Assembly (NCBI GenBank): GCA_019424865.1 | Contig: JAHYYS010000097.1 | Coordinates: 1-5,221, forward strand | DNA from: a bacterium | GTDB taxonomy: Bacteria; Bacillota; Clostridia; Oscillospirales; Oscillospiraceae | Direction: 5' to 3' | DNA: 5,221 bases | Made by a program: the position numbers and the translations under genes | The notes under the pieces: model-generated | Told to the model about the DNA's origin: nothing | The model's input: only the letters and a program-made list of their open reading frames with translations | Databases searched by the model: none | Shown here: piece after piece, positions 1-4,966 of the stretch | Layout: every line of letters starts with the position of its first letter | Position numbering within the stretch: position 1 is the first letter of the stretch

Positions 1-40
1 AGTGGCTTGTCAATTTCTATCAATTGACAAGCCACTTTTT
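1..40 (+). terminator. Rho-independent terminator of an upstream + strand gene (cut by window edge)
   Basis: A perfect 15-bp inverted repeat (1-15 with 22-36) encloses a 6-nt loop (16-21) and is followed by a run of T at 36-40, the classical intrinsic terminator layout for + strand transcription. The served gene would lie left of position 1 and is not visible. The left arm may continue beyond the window edge with A residues facing the T run, in which case it would also work for the minus strand. It is the first of three consecutive hairpins. Confidence 0.8.
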
Positions 41-100
41 CGACAGTCTCAGGCGTGCCGCTCTTCACAAAGCGGCACGCCTCTCTTTGACAGTATTAGG
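39..100 (+). repeat. Direct repeat of a 15-base spacer between hairpins
   Basis: The bases leading from hairpin 1 into hairpin 2 (39-53) and from hairpin 2 into hairpin 3 (86-100) agree at 12 of 15 positions, sharing the core GACAGT and ending in AGG, which is also the start of each stem. The hairpin sequences themselves differ. The period is 47 bases. Confidence 0.55.
51..88. terminator. Second hairpin of a tandem array, weak terminator-like
   Basis: A perfect 12-bp GC-rich inverted repeat (51-62 with 71-82) with an 8-nt loop. On the + strand it is followed by a pyrimidine stretch with TTT at 86-88, a poor U tract; on the minus strand no T run follows. It may be a back-up terminator between the left-hand gene and pfkA, or simply one unit of a repeated structure. 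Confidence 0.5.
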
Positions 101-129
101 TGCAGACCGTTTCAGTACGGTCTGCGCCT
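98..129 (-). terminator. Hairpin directly downstream of pfkA, probable transcript end
   Basis: Thirteen base pairs (98-110 with 117-129, one G-T wobble at 101/126) enclose a 6-nt loop. The stem begins 4 bases after the pfkA stop codon, so in the pfkA transcript it forms the 3' end. The U tract in that direction is poor, while the + strand side is followed by CTTTTA at 131-136, inside the pfkA stop region. It therefore probably acts in both directions or mainly protects a 3' end. Confidence 0.6.
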
Positions 130-133
130 GCTT

Positions 134-1135
134 TTACTTGCTGCTGTTGGTCAAAGCCTCCAGCACGTCATACCGATCCATCTGGAACTCCTTGGTCATG
201 GCCAGAGCCTCCTCCATGTCCAGATCCACGATGCGACCGTCGCGGGTGGCAATAATCCGGTTGCCGTGGCCCTGGGCCAGACACTGGACCGCCTCGTACC
301 CCATGCGGCTGGCGGTCTCGCGGTCCCGGGCGCTGGGGGAGCCGCCCCTCTGGATGTGACCCAGCACGGTCACGCGGGGGTCGATGCCCACCTCCTCGTG
401 GATGCGCTTGGCAAATTCAAAGGCGCTGCCGGCGCCCTCGGCCACCACCACCATGTAGTGGGTGCTGCCGGCCAGACGGGCGCGGCGGATGTTTTCCACC
501 ACGTCCTGCTCAAAATCCACCGGACGCTCGGGGATCAGCACGGCGGTGGCGCCCACCGCAATGCCCACATACAGCGCCAGATATCCGGCGTGGCGGCCCA
601 TGACCTCCACCACGGAGCAGCGCTCGTGGGACTGCATGGTATCCCGCAGCTTGTCGATGCACTCCACGGCGGTGTTGCAGGCGGTGTCAAACCCGATGGT
701 GTAGTGGGAGCAGCCGATATCGTTGTCGATGGTGGCGGGGATCCCCACCACGTCCAGCTTCTGCCCGGACTCGGCAACCTGTCGGGAGAGAGCCAGCGCG
801 CCGCGGAAGGTGCCGTCGCCGCCGATGGCGACAATGCCGTCCAGCCCCAGCAGCTTGCAGGTGGCAATGGCCTTCTCCCGGCCCTCCCGCTCCATGAATT
901 CCAGGCTGCGGGCTGTATAAAGGATCGTGCCGCCCTTATCAATAATGTGGCTGACGCTGGAGCCGTCCATGCGGACAAAGTCGCTGTTGATAAGGCCGTT
1001 CCAGCCCCGGCGGATGCCGATGCACTCGATGCCCATTCCAACGGCGGTCCGAACCACTGCCCGGACGGCGGCATTCATGCCCGGGGCATCTCCGCCGCTG
1101 GTCAGCACGCCGATCCGTTTGATGTTGCTGCTCAT
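134..1135 (-). CDS. pfkA: 6-phosphofructokinase, ATP-type
   Basis: Cytoplasmic enzyme that phosphorylates fructose 6-phosphate to fructose 1,6-bisphosphate, the committed step of glycolysis. The 333-residue product (E. coli PfkA has 320) contains the N-terminal nucleotide motif SGGDAPGMNA (13-22), GGDGT (105-109), the catalytic TIDND (135-139, base Asp137), MGR (179-181) and the family signature running from Arg254 to Arg272 with His260 and Arg263. Gly108 matches E. coli Gly104, which marks ATP rather than pyrophosphate enzymes; the second discriminating position (E. coli Gly124) is Ala134, not the Lys of PPi enzymes. By my alignment several E. coli effector-site residues are changed (Glu187 to Thr197, Lys211 to Ala222, Lys213 to Ser224), so ADP/PEP control may differ. 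The ATG at 1135 is preceded by AGGAGG (complement of 1146-1151) at 10 nt. It stands alone: hairpins follow the stop and no pyk gene follows in the 133 bases shown. Confidence 0.97.
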   Translation of the reverse strand: MSSNIKRIGVLTSGGDAPGMNAAVRAVVRTAVGMGIECIGIRRGWNGLINSDFVRMDGSSVSHIIDKGGTILYTARSLEFMEREGREKAIATCKLLGLDGIVAIGGDGTFRGALALSRQVAESGQKLDVVGIPATIDNDIGCSHYTIGFDTACNTAVECIDKLRDTMQSHERCSVVEVMGRHAGYLALYVGIAVGATAVLIPERPVDFEQDVVENIRRARLAGSTHYMVVVAEGAGSAFEFAKRIHEEVGIDPRVTVLGHIQRGGSPSARDRETASRMGYEAVQCLAQGHGNRIIATRDGRIVDLDMEEALAMTKEFQMDRYDVLEALTNSSK

Positions 1136-1196
1136 ATCCCGAAATCCTCCTTTTGGGTGCGGCTGGAAAAACAGCTGTACCCGGTAAAGTCAATTT

Positions 1197-1225
1197 ATTA
1201 TGTCATTGTTGTGCTGAAATGTCAA
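1197..1225 (-). promoter_or_regulatory. Sigma-A type promoter of pfkA
   Basis: Read on the minus strand, a perfect -35 TTGACA (complement of 1220-1225), exactly 17 bases, and a -10 CATAAT (complement of 1197-1202), one mismatch from consensus. Transcription would begin near 1190 and give a leader of roughly 55 nt that contains the AGGAGG at 1146-1151. No operator was recognised. Confidence 0.85.
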
Positions 1226-1281
1226 GCAGACCGCCCGGACAAAGAAGGCGTCGTTTTTTACAGAAAAGAGAGCCGGACGGG

Positions 1282-1310
1282 GTGCAAAATGGGGCGGGGT
1301 GTGCTATAAT
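1282..1310 (+). promoter_or_regulatory. Extended -10 promoter of the ClC transporter gene
   Basis: A perfect TATAAT at 1305-1310 is preceded by TG at 1302-1303, one base before the hexamer, giving an extended -10. The -35 region at the right distance (1282-1287, GTGCAA) matches only 3 of 6 positions, which extended -10 promoters tolerate. Predicted start near 1317 leaves a leader of about 45 nt, with only a weak GGGAAGAG-type ribosome site at 1353-1360 before the ATG at 1363. The region between the two divergent promoters (1226-1281) shows no other clear element. Confidence 0.7.
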
Positions 1311-1362
1311 GTTCTGCTGGGTCTGCCAAAAGGAACAGGCGGCCGGATAGGCGGGAAGAGAT

Positions 1363-2622
1363 ATGAAGACAATACGGCCCGGCATAGCGGGCTTTCTGCG
1401 CACAGGGGCGGCTTTCGGCAAATGGGCGCTCTATGCAATCGGCGTTGGCATTCTGGTGGGCGCGGTTGGGGCGGCCTTTCACATCGGCATCGACTGGGCG
1501 GCCGGCCTGCGGGCACAGTGCCCGCGCATTGTGTGGCTGCTGCCGGTGGGAGGGGTGGCCATTGTGCTGCTCTACCGCGCCTGCGGCATGGAGAAGGATC
1601 GGGGAACCAATCTGGTTCTGGCGGCCGTGCGGGAGGCTGAGCCAATCCGCCTGCGCACCGCCCCGCTGATTTTTCTCTCCACCATCATCACCCATCTGGT
1701 GGGGGGATCCGCCGGCCGTGAGGGGGCGGCCCTGCAGCTGGGGGGCTCTCTGGCCGCCTGCATCGGGCGGAAAATCAGGCTGGACGCCAAGGACGGCCGG
1801 GTCATGGTGATGTGCGGCATGTCGGCCGCCTTCTCCGCCCTGTTCGGCACCCCCATCACGGCAGCTGTCTTCTCCATGGAGGTGGTGAGCGTGGGGGTGA
1901 TGTACTATGCGGCCATTGTGCCCTGCCTGATCTCCGCCCAGGTGGGGCTGCTGATCGCCCGGTGCTTTGGACTGCATCTGGAGGGGGGCTATCTGGTACC
2001 CCAGGCGGCAGTCCTGTCCCCCTGGTCCATGCTGCAGGCCGCGGCCCTGGGGGCGCTGTGCGCGCTGGTGTCCATTGTCTTCTGTGTGGTGATGCATCGG
2101 GCGCCCAAGCTGTATGAGCGCTGTCTCCCCAGCACCCTGCTGCGGGCGGCCGTGGGGGGCGGACTGGTGCTGCTTCTCACGCTGCTGGTGGGCAATCAGG
2201 ACTTCAACGGGGCGGGGGATGCGGTGATCCGCCGGATGCTGGCGGGGGAGACCATCCCGGAGGGCTTCCTGCTGAAAATCCTGTTTACCGCCCTGACCCT
2301 GGGCGCGGGCTTCCGGGGGGGCGAGATTGTGCCGGTGCTGTTTACCGGCTGCGCCTTCGGCACCTGGGCGGGGCCCATACTGGGCCTGCCCCACGCCTTT
2401 TCCGGGGCGCTGGGCATGGCGGCAGTATTCTGCGGGGCCACCAACTGCCCCCTCACCTCCATCCTGCTGGCCTTCGAGCTGTTCGGCGGGGAGAGTCTGC
2501 CCTTGTACGCGCTGTGCTGCGGCGTCTCCTATATGCTTTCGGGGTATTATGGGCTGTACAGCGAGCAGAAGATTGTATATTCCAAATTCCGCCCCGAGTG
2601 GATCGACAAAAAGGCGGAGTAG
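1363..2622 (+). CDS. ClC-family anion channel or anion/proton antiporter, non-canonical clade
   Basis: Polytopic inner-membrane protein of 419 residues, almost wholly hydrophobic helices, the size of a bacterial ClC core without CBS domains. ClC landmarks are present: a charged-loop motif GTNLVL (81-86) where canonical ClC proteins have GSGIP; GREGAALQLGG (118-128) with the gating glutamate Glu120 in place of canonical GREGP; FGTP followed by Glu173 (161-173); GGEIVP (319-324) in place of the GxFxP anion-binding segment; and a C-terminal ATNCPLTSILLAFELFGG (359-376). Thr82 sits where the chloride-coordinating serine is expected. These substitutions resemble those of the fluoride-exporting CLC-F branch and of related Firmicutes ClC proteins, so chloride cannot be assumed as the substrate. 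No fluoride riboswitch is visible in the short leader. The ATG at 1363 is the first in-frame start after the promoter. Transcribed alone, ending at the stem at 2645-2691. Family membership is firm; substrate and mechanism are uncertain. Confidence 0.92.
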   Translation: MKTIRPGIAGFLRTGAAFGKWALYAIGVGILVGAVGAAFHIGIDWAAGLRAQCPRIVWLLPVGGVAIVLLYRACGMEKDRGTNLVLAAVREAEPIRLRTAPLIFLSTIITHLVGGSAGREGAALQLGGSLAACIGRKIRLDAKDGRVMVMCGMSAAFSALFGTPITAAVFSMEVVSVGVMYYAAIVPCLISAQVGLLIARCFGLHLEGGYLVPQAAVLSPWSMLQAAALGALCALVSIVFCVVMHRAPKLYERCLPSTLLRAAVGGGLVLLLTLLVGNQDFNGAGDAVIRRMLAGETIPEGFLLKILFTALTLGAGFRGGEIVPVLFTGCAFGTWAGPILGLPHAFSGALGMAAVFCGATNCPLTSILLAFELFGGESLPLYALCCGVSYMLSGYYGLYSEQKIVYSKFRPEWIDKKAE

Positions 2623-2644
2623 AGGCGGATATCGTCGGATTTGA

Positions 2645-2691
2645 ACAGCCCCTCTGTCCCGGCCGCGTGAGGCGGGGGACAGAGGGGCTGT
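2645..2691. terminator. Long hairpin between convergent ClC and ferredoxin genes
   Basis: A perfect 16-bp inverted repeat (2645-2660 with 2676-2691). The 15-nt interior can add a 4-bp GC helix (2663-2666 with 2672-2675). It begins 22 bases after the ClC stop and ends 18 bases before the ferredoxin stop, the expected place of a shared bidirectional terminator. Neither side carries a proper U tract, so it may terminate poorly or act mainly as a 3'-end-protecting stem. Confidence 0.75.
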
Positions 2692-2709
2692 GCTGTACCG
2701 CCCGTCGCT

Positions 2710-2892
2710 TCAGGATACCTGGATGGCGTCGACGGGGCAGCTCTCGGCGGCCTCCTGGGCGGCGGGCTCCTGCTCGGGGAAGATTTCGTCCCGGGCGGCG
2801 GCCACCCCCTCGTCGGTCATGGTGAATACGTCGGGACACATGGTGGTGCACAGGCCGCAGCCGATGCAGTTTTCGTTGACGTGGACGTTCAT
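2710..2892 (-). CDS. Small [4Fe-4S] ferredoxin (60 residues)
   Basis: Soluble one-electron carrier. The cysteine pattern CIGCGLCTTMCP gives Cys9, Cys12 and Cys15, and a distal Cys52 in SCP supplies the fourth ligand, as in single-cluster ferredoxins such as that of Thermotoga maritima. The second-cluster motif of 2[4Fe-4S] clostridial ferredoxins is absent. Cys19 is retained, but the position that forms a disulfide with its equivalent in the Thermotoga protein is Ala here, so Cys19 should be free. The product is acidic, typical of the family. The start was set at the ATG at 2892 because AGGAGG (complement of 2900-2905) lies 7 nt upstream and the protein then begins like its relatives; an earlier in-frame ATG at 2988 would add 32 unrelated residues and overlap the serpin stop. 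The redox partner cannot be told from the neighbours. Confidence 0.95.
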   Translation of the reverse strand: MNVHVNENCIGCGLCTTMCPDVFTMTDEGVAAARDEIFPEQEPAAQEAAESCPVDAIQVS

Positions 2893-2897
2893 TGGGA

Positions 2898-2941
2898 CGC
2901 CTCCTTTTCTTTCCGGGGGATAGTGTGCCCGGAGGGAGGCG
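2898..2941 (-). promoter_or_regulatory. Potential stem hiding the ferredoxin ribosome binding site
   Basis: In the ferredoxin mRNA, the complement of 2935-2941 (CGCCUCC) can pair perfectly for 7 bp with the complement of 2898-2904 (GGAGGCG), which includes five of the six Shine-Dalgarno bases. Inside this, 2928-2933 and 2912-2917 form a second 6-bp helix with a 10-nt loop. The stem would form only if transcription begins upstream of 2941. No convincing promoter for the ferredoxin was seen, so this remains a structural prediction. Confidence 0.4.
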
Positions 2942-2950
2942 GCGCTATGC

Positions 2951-2969
2951 AAAAACCGCTTGGAAGCGG
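2951..2969 (-). terminator. Intrinsic terminator of the serpin gene
   Basis: On the minus strand, about 19 bases after the serpin TAG, a short GC-rich stem (CCGCT with AGCGG, 4-nt loop; complement of 2956-2969) is directly followed by TTTTT (complement of 2951-2955). This is a typical compact intrinsic terminator. It lies between the serpin and the ferredoxin, so the latter would depend on read-through or on its own promoter. Confidence 0.75.
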
Positions 2970-2987
2970 GGAACAAGCAGCCGGTCA

Positions 2988-4262
2988 CTATTCAAAGGTC
3001 CCCAGGAACAGGGGCACGCCGTTCTGCATGTCCACAATGCCGTAGAGAAACGGCCGGTCAAAGTCCAGGGTGATCCCGTCCTGCGGGGCGGCGGCTCCGC
3101 CGGAGGCCTCGACAACGGTGGCGGCTGCAGCCTCGGTGCCCTTTTCGTTGACTTCTATTTTGGCGGCGTGGATCACCTGGGAGAGGAAATAGCCGCCGGG
3201 GTTTTCTCCCAGCCGGGAGAAGTCGGCCCGGCCCGTCTCGTCAAAAGCCAGATCCAGGCCCATGTCGGACAGGGGGGCTTTCAAATCGCCGCGCCACTCT
3301 GCCTCGAACTTGGGCAGGGACAGGCGCAGAAACAGGGCGTCCTCCTCTTCCCGGGCGGAGCGGATCATCTGGGAGAAGGCATCCCCCTCCAGCGTGTCCA
3401 GCCAGTCGCCCAGCTCGGTCCCGGCGTCGGGCATCAGGGCGAAAAAGGCCAGCCGTCTGTCGTCATAGGGGAGCAGAGCCCCCTGGGCGCCCGCAAGCTC
3501 CAGATAGGGGAAATGCCGCTCGTAGTGGCGCAAAAAGTCCATCTGCTCTGTATTCCCGCCGGCGTGGGTGAAATCCCGCTCGCCGGTGTCCAGGGGGTCA
3601 AACTCCGTTTCCCAGGCGTTTTTCAAATACAGGGCGTTGACCAGCAGGGCAGCGGCATCCTGGGAGAAGGGCTTGTCCAGAATGCGGGGGATCAGTCCCT
3701 GGGTCTGATCGGACACCCAGTTGTTGAGGGCTTCCACAATTCCCGGGTCAGACAGCTGGGCGGAGAACACCTGGGCATCAAAGATGCCGATGCACCGGCC
3801 GATGAAGTCCACGGAAATCATTCCGTCGGGGTCTGTCCACAGGCTGTTTGCGATGCTGGCCTGGGTAGAGCCGTTGGAAAGACTTGTGTAGATGCTCAAC
3901 AGGGCGCGGCAGGACACATTGAGAGCTTCCAGATCTTCTCCGCCGGCCAGGACAGCCCCGAACTGCTCCAGGGTGTCCCCCTCCGCGCCGTTGGCCGCCA
4001 TGGACAGGGCCAAAGCGGCGGACAGGGGGGAGATCAGCGTGTCGGTCTGTTCCTGCTCCCGGGCGCCCCGGAGCAGCTGGAGGCCAAAGTCGGTCAGAGC
4101 CTGATAGACGTGGGGGGCCTTGGTGTCCTGGGCCATCATCTCCTGATCGGTGAGCCGGATGGGCTGGGCCGTGAGCGCCTCATAGTCGGCAGGAGCGGAA
4201 CAGCCGGACAGCGCAGACAGGGACAGGGCACACAGCAAAAGCAGAGCCAGAGCGCGTTTCAT
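2988..4262 (-). CDS. Serpin-family serine protease inhibitor, secreted lipoprotein
   Basis: Suicide-type protease inhibitor predicted to sit outside the membrane. The 424-residue product starts with a type II signal peptide: MKR, a leucine/alanine-rich core and lipobox LSGC with Cys21 as the lipidated residue. The serpin fold follows from about residue 45: ISPLSAALALSMAANGA (78-93), NNWVSDQTQG (180-189), LLVNALYLKNAWE (207-219), LPKFEAEW (316-323), the hinge EKGTEAAAAT (373-382) and the C-terminal signature around DRPFLYGIV (402-410). The hinge is of the inhibitory kind (Gly at P15, Thr at P14, then Ala). Counting as in alpha-1-antitrypsin puts P1 at Gly389 from the hinge side or Pro393 from the C-terminal side, so the bait lies in a Gly-Ala-Ala-Ala-Pro stretch, which would suit elastase-like proteases. 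The ATG at 4262 has AGGAGG (complement of 4272-4277) at 9 nt; a TTG two codons earlier is only 3 nt from it and is unlikely. Gut bacterial serpins are known to act on host elastases; the target here is inference. Confidence 0.95.
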   Translation of the reverse strand: MKRALALLLLCALSLSALSGCSAPADYEALTAQPIRLTDQEMMAQDTKAPHVYQALTDFGLQLLRGAREQEQTDTLISPLSAALALSMAANGAEGDTLEQFGAVLAGGEDLEALNVSCRALLSIYTSLSNGSTQASIANSLWTDPDGMISVDFIGRCIGIFDAQVFSAQLSDPGIVEALNNWVSDQTQGLIPRILDKPFSQDAAALLVNALYLKNAWETEFDPLDTGERDFTHAGGNTEQMDFLRHYERHFPYLELAGAQGALLPYDDRRLAFFALMPDAGTELGDWLDTLEGDAFSQMIRSAREEEDALFLRLSLPKFEAEWRGDLKAPLSDMGLDLAFDETGRADFSRLGENPGGYFLSQVIHAAKIEVNEKGTEAAAATVVEASGGAAAPQDGITLDFDRPFLYGIVDMQNGVPLFLGTFE

Positions 4263-4293
4263 AAACAAATTCCTCCTTCATTTCCGATGTCGA

Positions 4294-4324
4294 CGGACAG
4301 AAAGGGAGCGTCCCCCTCTGTCTG
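4294..4324 (-). promoter_or_regulatory. Hairpin in the serpin 5' untranslated region
   Basis: Bases 4294-4307 and 4311-4324 form a 14-position stem with a 3-nt loop. As RNA from the minus strand, 13 positions pair, two of them as G-U; on the + strand those two positions are A-C mismatches. It ends about 16 bases before the serpin AGGAGG. The rest of the gene-free stretch 4263-4437 shows no clear minus-strand -35/-10 pair, so the serpin promoter is not located. Confidence 0.4.
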
Positions 4325-4437
4325 AATAGACGGAAACGGAAGGCGGCGGTTGCGCCGGGAGGAGAATTTTTTGACATTTTCGGCAAAGAAGGGGGGCGGA
4401 AAAAGAAAAACTCTGTCTCTCCAATGGAAATCTCCGC

Positions 4438-4466
4438 TTGACGCCGCTGGAACACCATGGTATAAT
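4438..4466 (+). promoter_or_regulatory. Strong sigma-A promoter of the L7Ae-rpsL operon
   Basis: A -35 TTGACG (4438-4443), exactly 17 bases of spacer and a perfect -10 TATAAT (4461-4466). Transcription should begin near 4473. With only one mismatch from consensus it fits a ribosomal protein operon. It faces away from the serpin gene, whose start lies 175 bases to the left. Confidence 0.9.
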
Positions 4467-4472
4467 TTCAAA

Positions 4473-4649
4473 TTGCGGTGGTAGGGGCCAATGCGCCCTT
4501 TTACCCGATGAAAACCTGACAGACCCGGACCTGAATCCTGCGAGGGACCTCAGGCCCGGAGAGCCGGAGCGGCAGAGGGAGCGCCCTGTACGGATTGGCC
4601 GTATACGGGACGAACCAAAGCCCGCGGCGGCGAGGAGGAGGGCACCGAA
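4473..4649 (+). promoter_or_regulatory. Long structured 5' leader of the L7Ae-rpsL operon
   Basis: About 175 untranslated bases precede the L7Ae ATG. Visible potential structure: a short stem GGGC/GCCC at 4484-4498 followed by TTTT at 4499-4502; a bulged stem 4525-4534 with 4550-4559; a small GCCG/CGGC hairpin at 4563-4573; and a 10-bp stem with one bulged base, 4584-4593 with 4599-4609. The hexamer ACCTGA occurs twice (4514-4519, 4529-4534), and either copy can pair with TCAGG at 4550-4554, giving alternative folds. I do not recognise it as a named riboswitch. A leader of this kind could carry feedback control by a ribosomal protein. Confidence 0.5.
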
Positions 4650-4892
4650 ATGCTGAGCGAACTGAACAGCGCCAACAAGGTGGCGGGCGCCAAGCAGGTG
4701 CGCCGCGCCCTGAATGACGGCCGGGCGGCAAAGCTCTTTCTGGCCGCCGACGCCGACCCCCGCGTGACCGATCCGCTGGCCCGTCTGGCCGGCGAGAAGG
4801 AAGTGCCCGCGGAGGAGGTCCCCACCATGAAGCAGCTGGGAGCCGCGTGTTCCCTTGCGGTGGGCTGCGCTGTGGCCGCGCTGCTGAAATAA
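4650..4892 (+). CDS. Ribosomal protein L7Ae family, YbxF-type K-turn-binding protein
   Basis: Small RNA-binding protein of 80 residues from the L7Ae/L30e/S12e/Gadd45 family, positional counterpart of Bacillus subtilis YbxF (RplGB), which lies between rpoC and rpsL there and binds kink-turn RNA; its cellular role is not settled. Family landmarks are VAGAKQVRRAL (11-21), where the GxKQ segment corresponds to the K-turn-reading region, LAADADP (31-37), and a C-terminal segment TMKQLGAACSLAVGCAVAALL (59-79). The ATG at 4650 is preceded by overlapping GGAGG motifs at 4632-4642. It is 115 bases upstream of rpsL on the same strand. Unlike the usual Firmicutes arrangement, no rpoC precedes it; it has its own promoter. 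Confidence 0.93.
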   Translation: MLSELNSANKVAGAKQVRRALNDGRAAKLFLAADADPRVTDPLARLAGEKEVPAEEVPTMKQLGAACSLAVGCAVAALLK

Positions 4893-4912
4893 GCGCCGGC
4901 CTGTTGCCAAGG

Positions 4913-4957
4913 TTTTAACAAAACAGGGAGAATAAGCCTCTCCTTATTTTGTTAAAA
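4913..4957. terminator. AT-rich hairpin between L7Ae and rpsL, terminator or attenuator
   Basis: Left arm 4913-4931 pairs with right arm 4939-4957: 19 positions with a single C-A mismatch (4924/4946) and one G-U, loop of 7 nt. The inner part is GC-richer (AGGGAGA with TCTCCTT) and is followed by TATTTTGTT, so on the + strand it has the shape of an intrinsic terminator 21 bases after the L7Ae stop. The symmetry means it could stop transcription from either side. As rpsL follows without an obvious new promoter, partial termination is the likelier role. Its base composition stands out from the GC-rich surroundings. Confidence 0.65.
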
Positions 4958-4966
4958 TATAAATCA

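Noticed and set aside
134..1135. Pyrophosphate-dependent phosphofructokinase
   Set aside because: PPi enzymes carry Asp and Lys at the two discriminating positions; here they are Gly108 and Ala134.
2..1309. A 435-codon open frame on the + strand across the pfkA region
   Set aside because: It is antisense to pfkA, whose minus-strand product carries all phosphofructokinase motifs; the + frame is open because of GC-rich codon bias and its product is low-complexity without recognisable domains.
1311..1362. Fluoride riboswitch before the ClC gene
   Set aside because: The leader is only about 45 nt and contains none of the conserved GGNGAUGG-type sequence or a pseudoknot arrangement.
2893..2988. 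Longer ferredoxin from an ATG at 2988
   Set aside because: It adds 32 residues without family similarity and ignores the well-placed AGGAGG before the ATG at 2892.
4263..4268. TTG start two codons upstream of the serpin ATG
   Set aside because: It would leave only 3 nt to the AGGAGG, while the ATG has 9 nt and begins a normal signal peptide.
2892..4325. A 477-codon open frame on the + strand opposite the serpin
   Set aside because: It mirrors the serpin coding strand, has no ribosome site or promoter of its own, and runs through the serpin promoter-side region; the serpin motifs settle the coding strand.
4371..4376. Perfect TTGACA on the + strand upstream of the L7Ae promoter
   Set aside because: No -10-like hexamer lies 16-18 bases downstream; that stretch is a G run.
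4503..4548. Resemblance to the 3' half of a TPP riboswitch (ACCC, AACCUGA, GGA...CC, GCG, AGGGA in order)
   Set aside because: The essential CUGAGA element is absent, the spacing in the GGA...GCG part is wrong by several bases, and the downstream genes are ribosomal, not thiamine related.
4953..4963. TAAAAT/TATAAA as a -10 of an internal rpsL promoter
   Set aside because: No -35-like hexamer at suitable distance; the bases belong largely to the right arm of the AT-rich hairpin and its flank.
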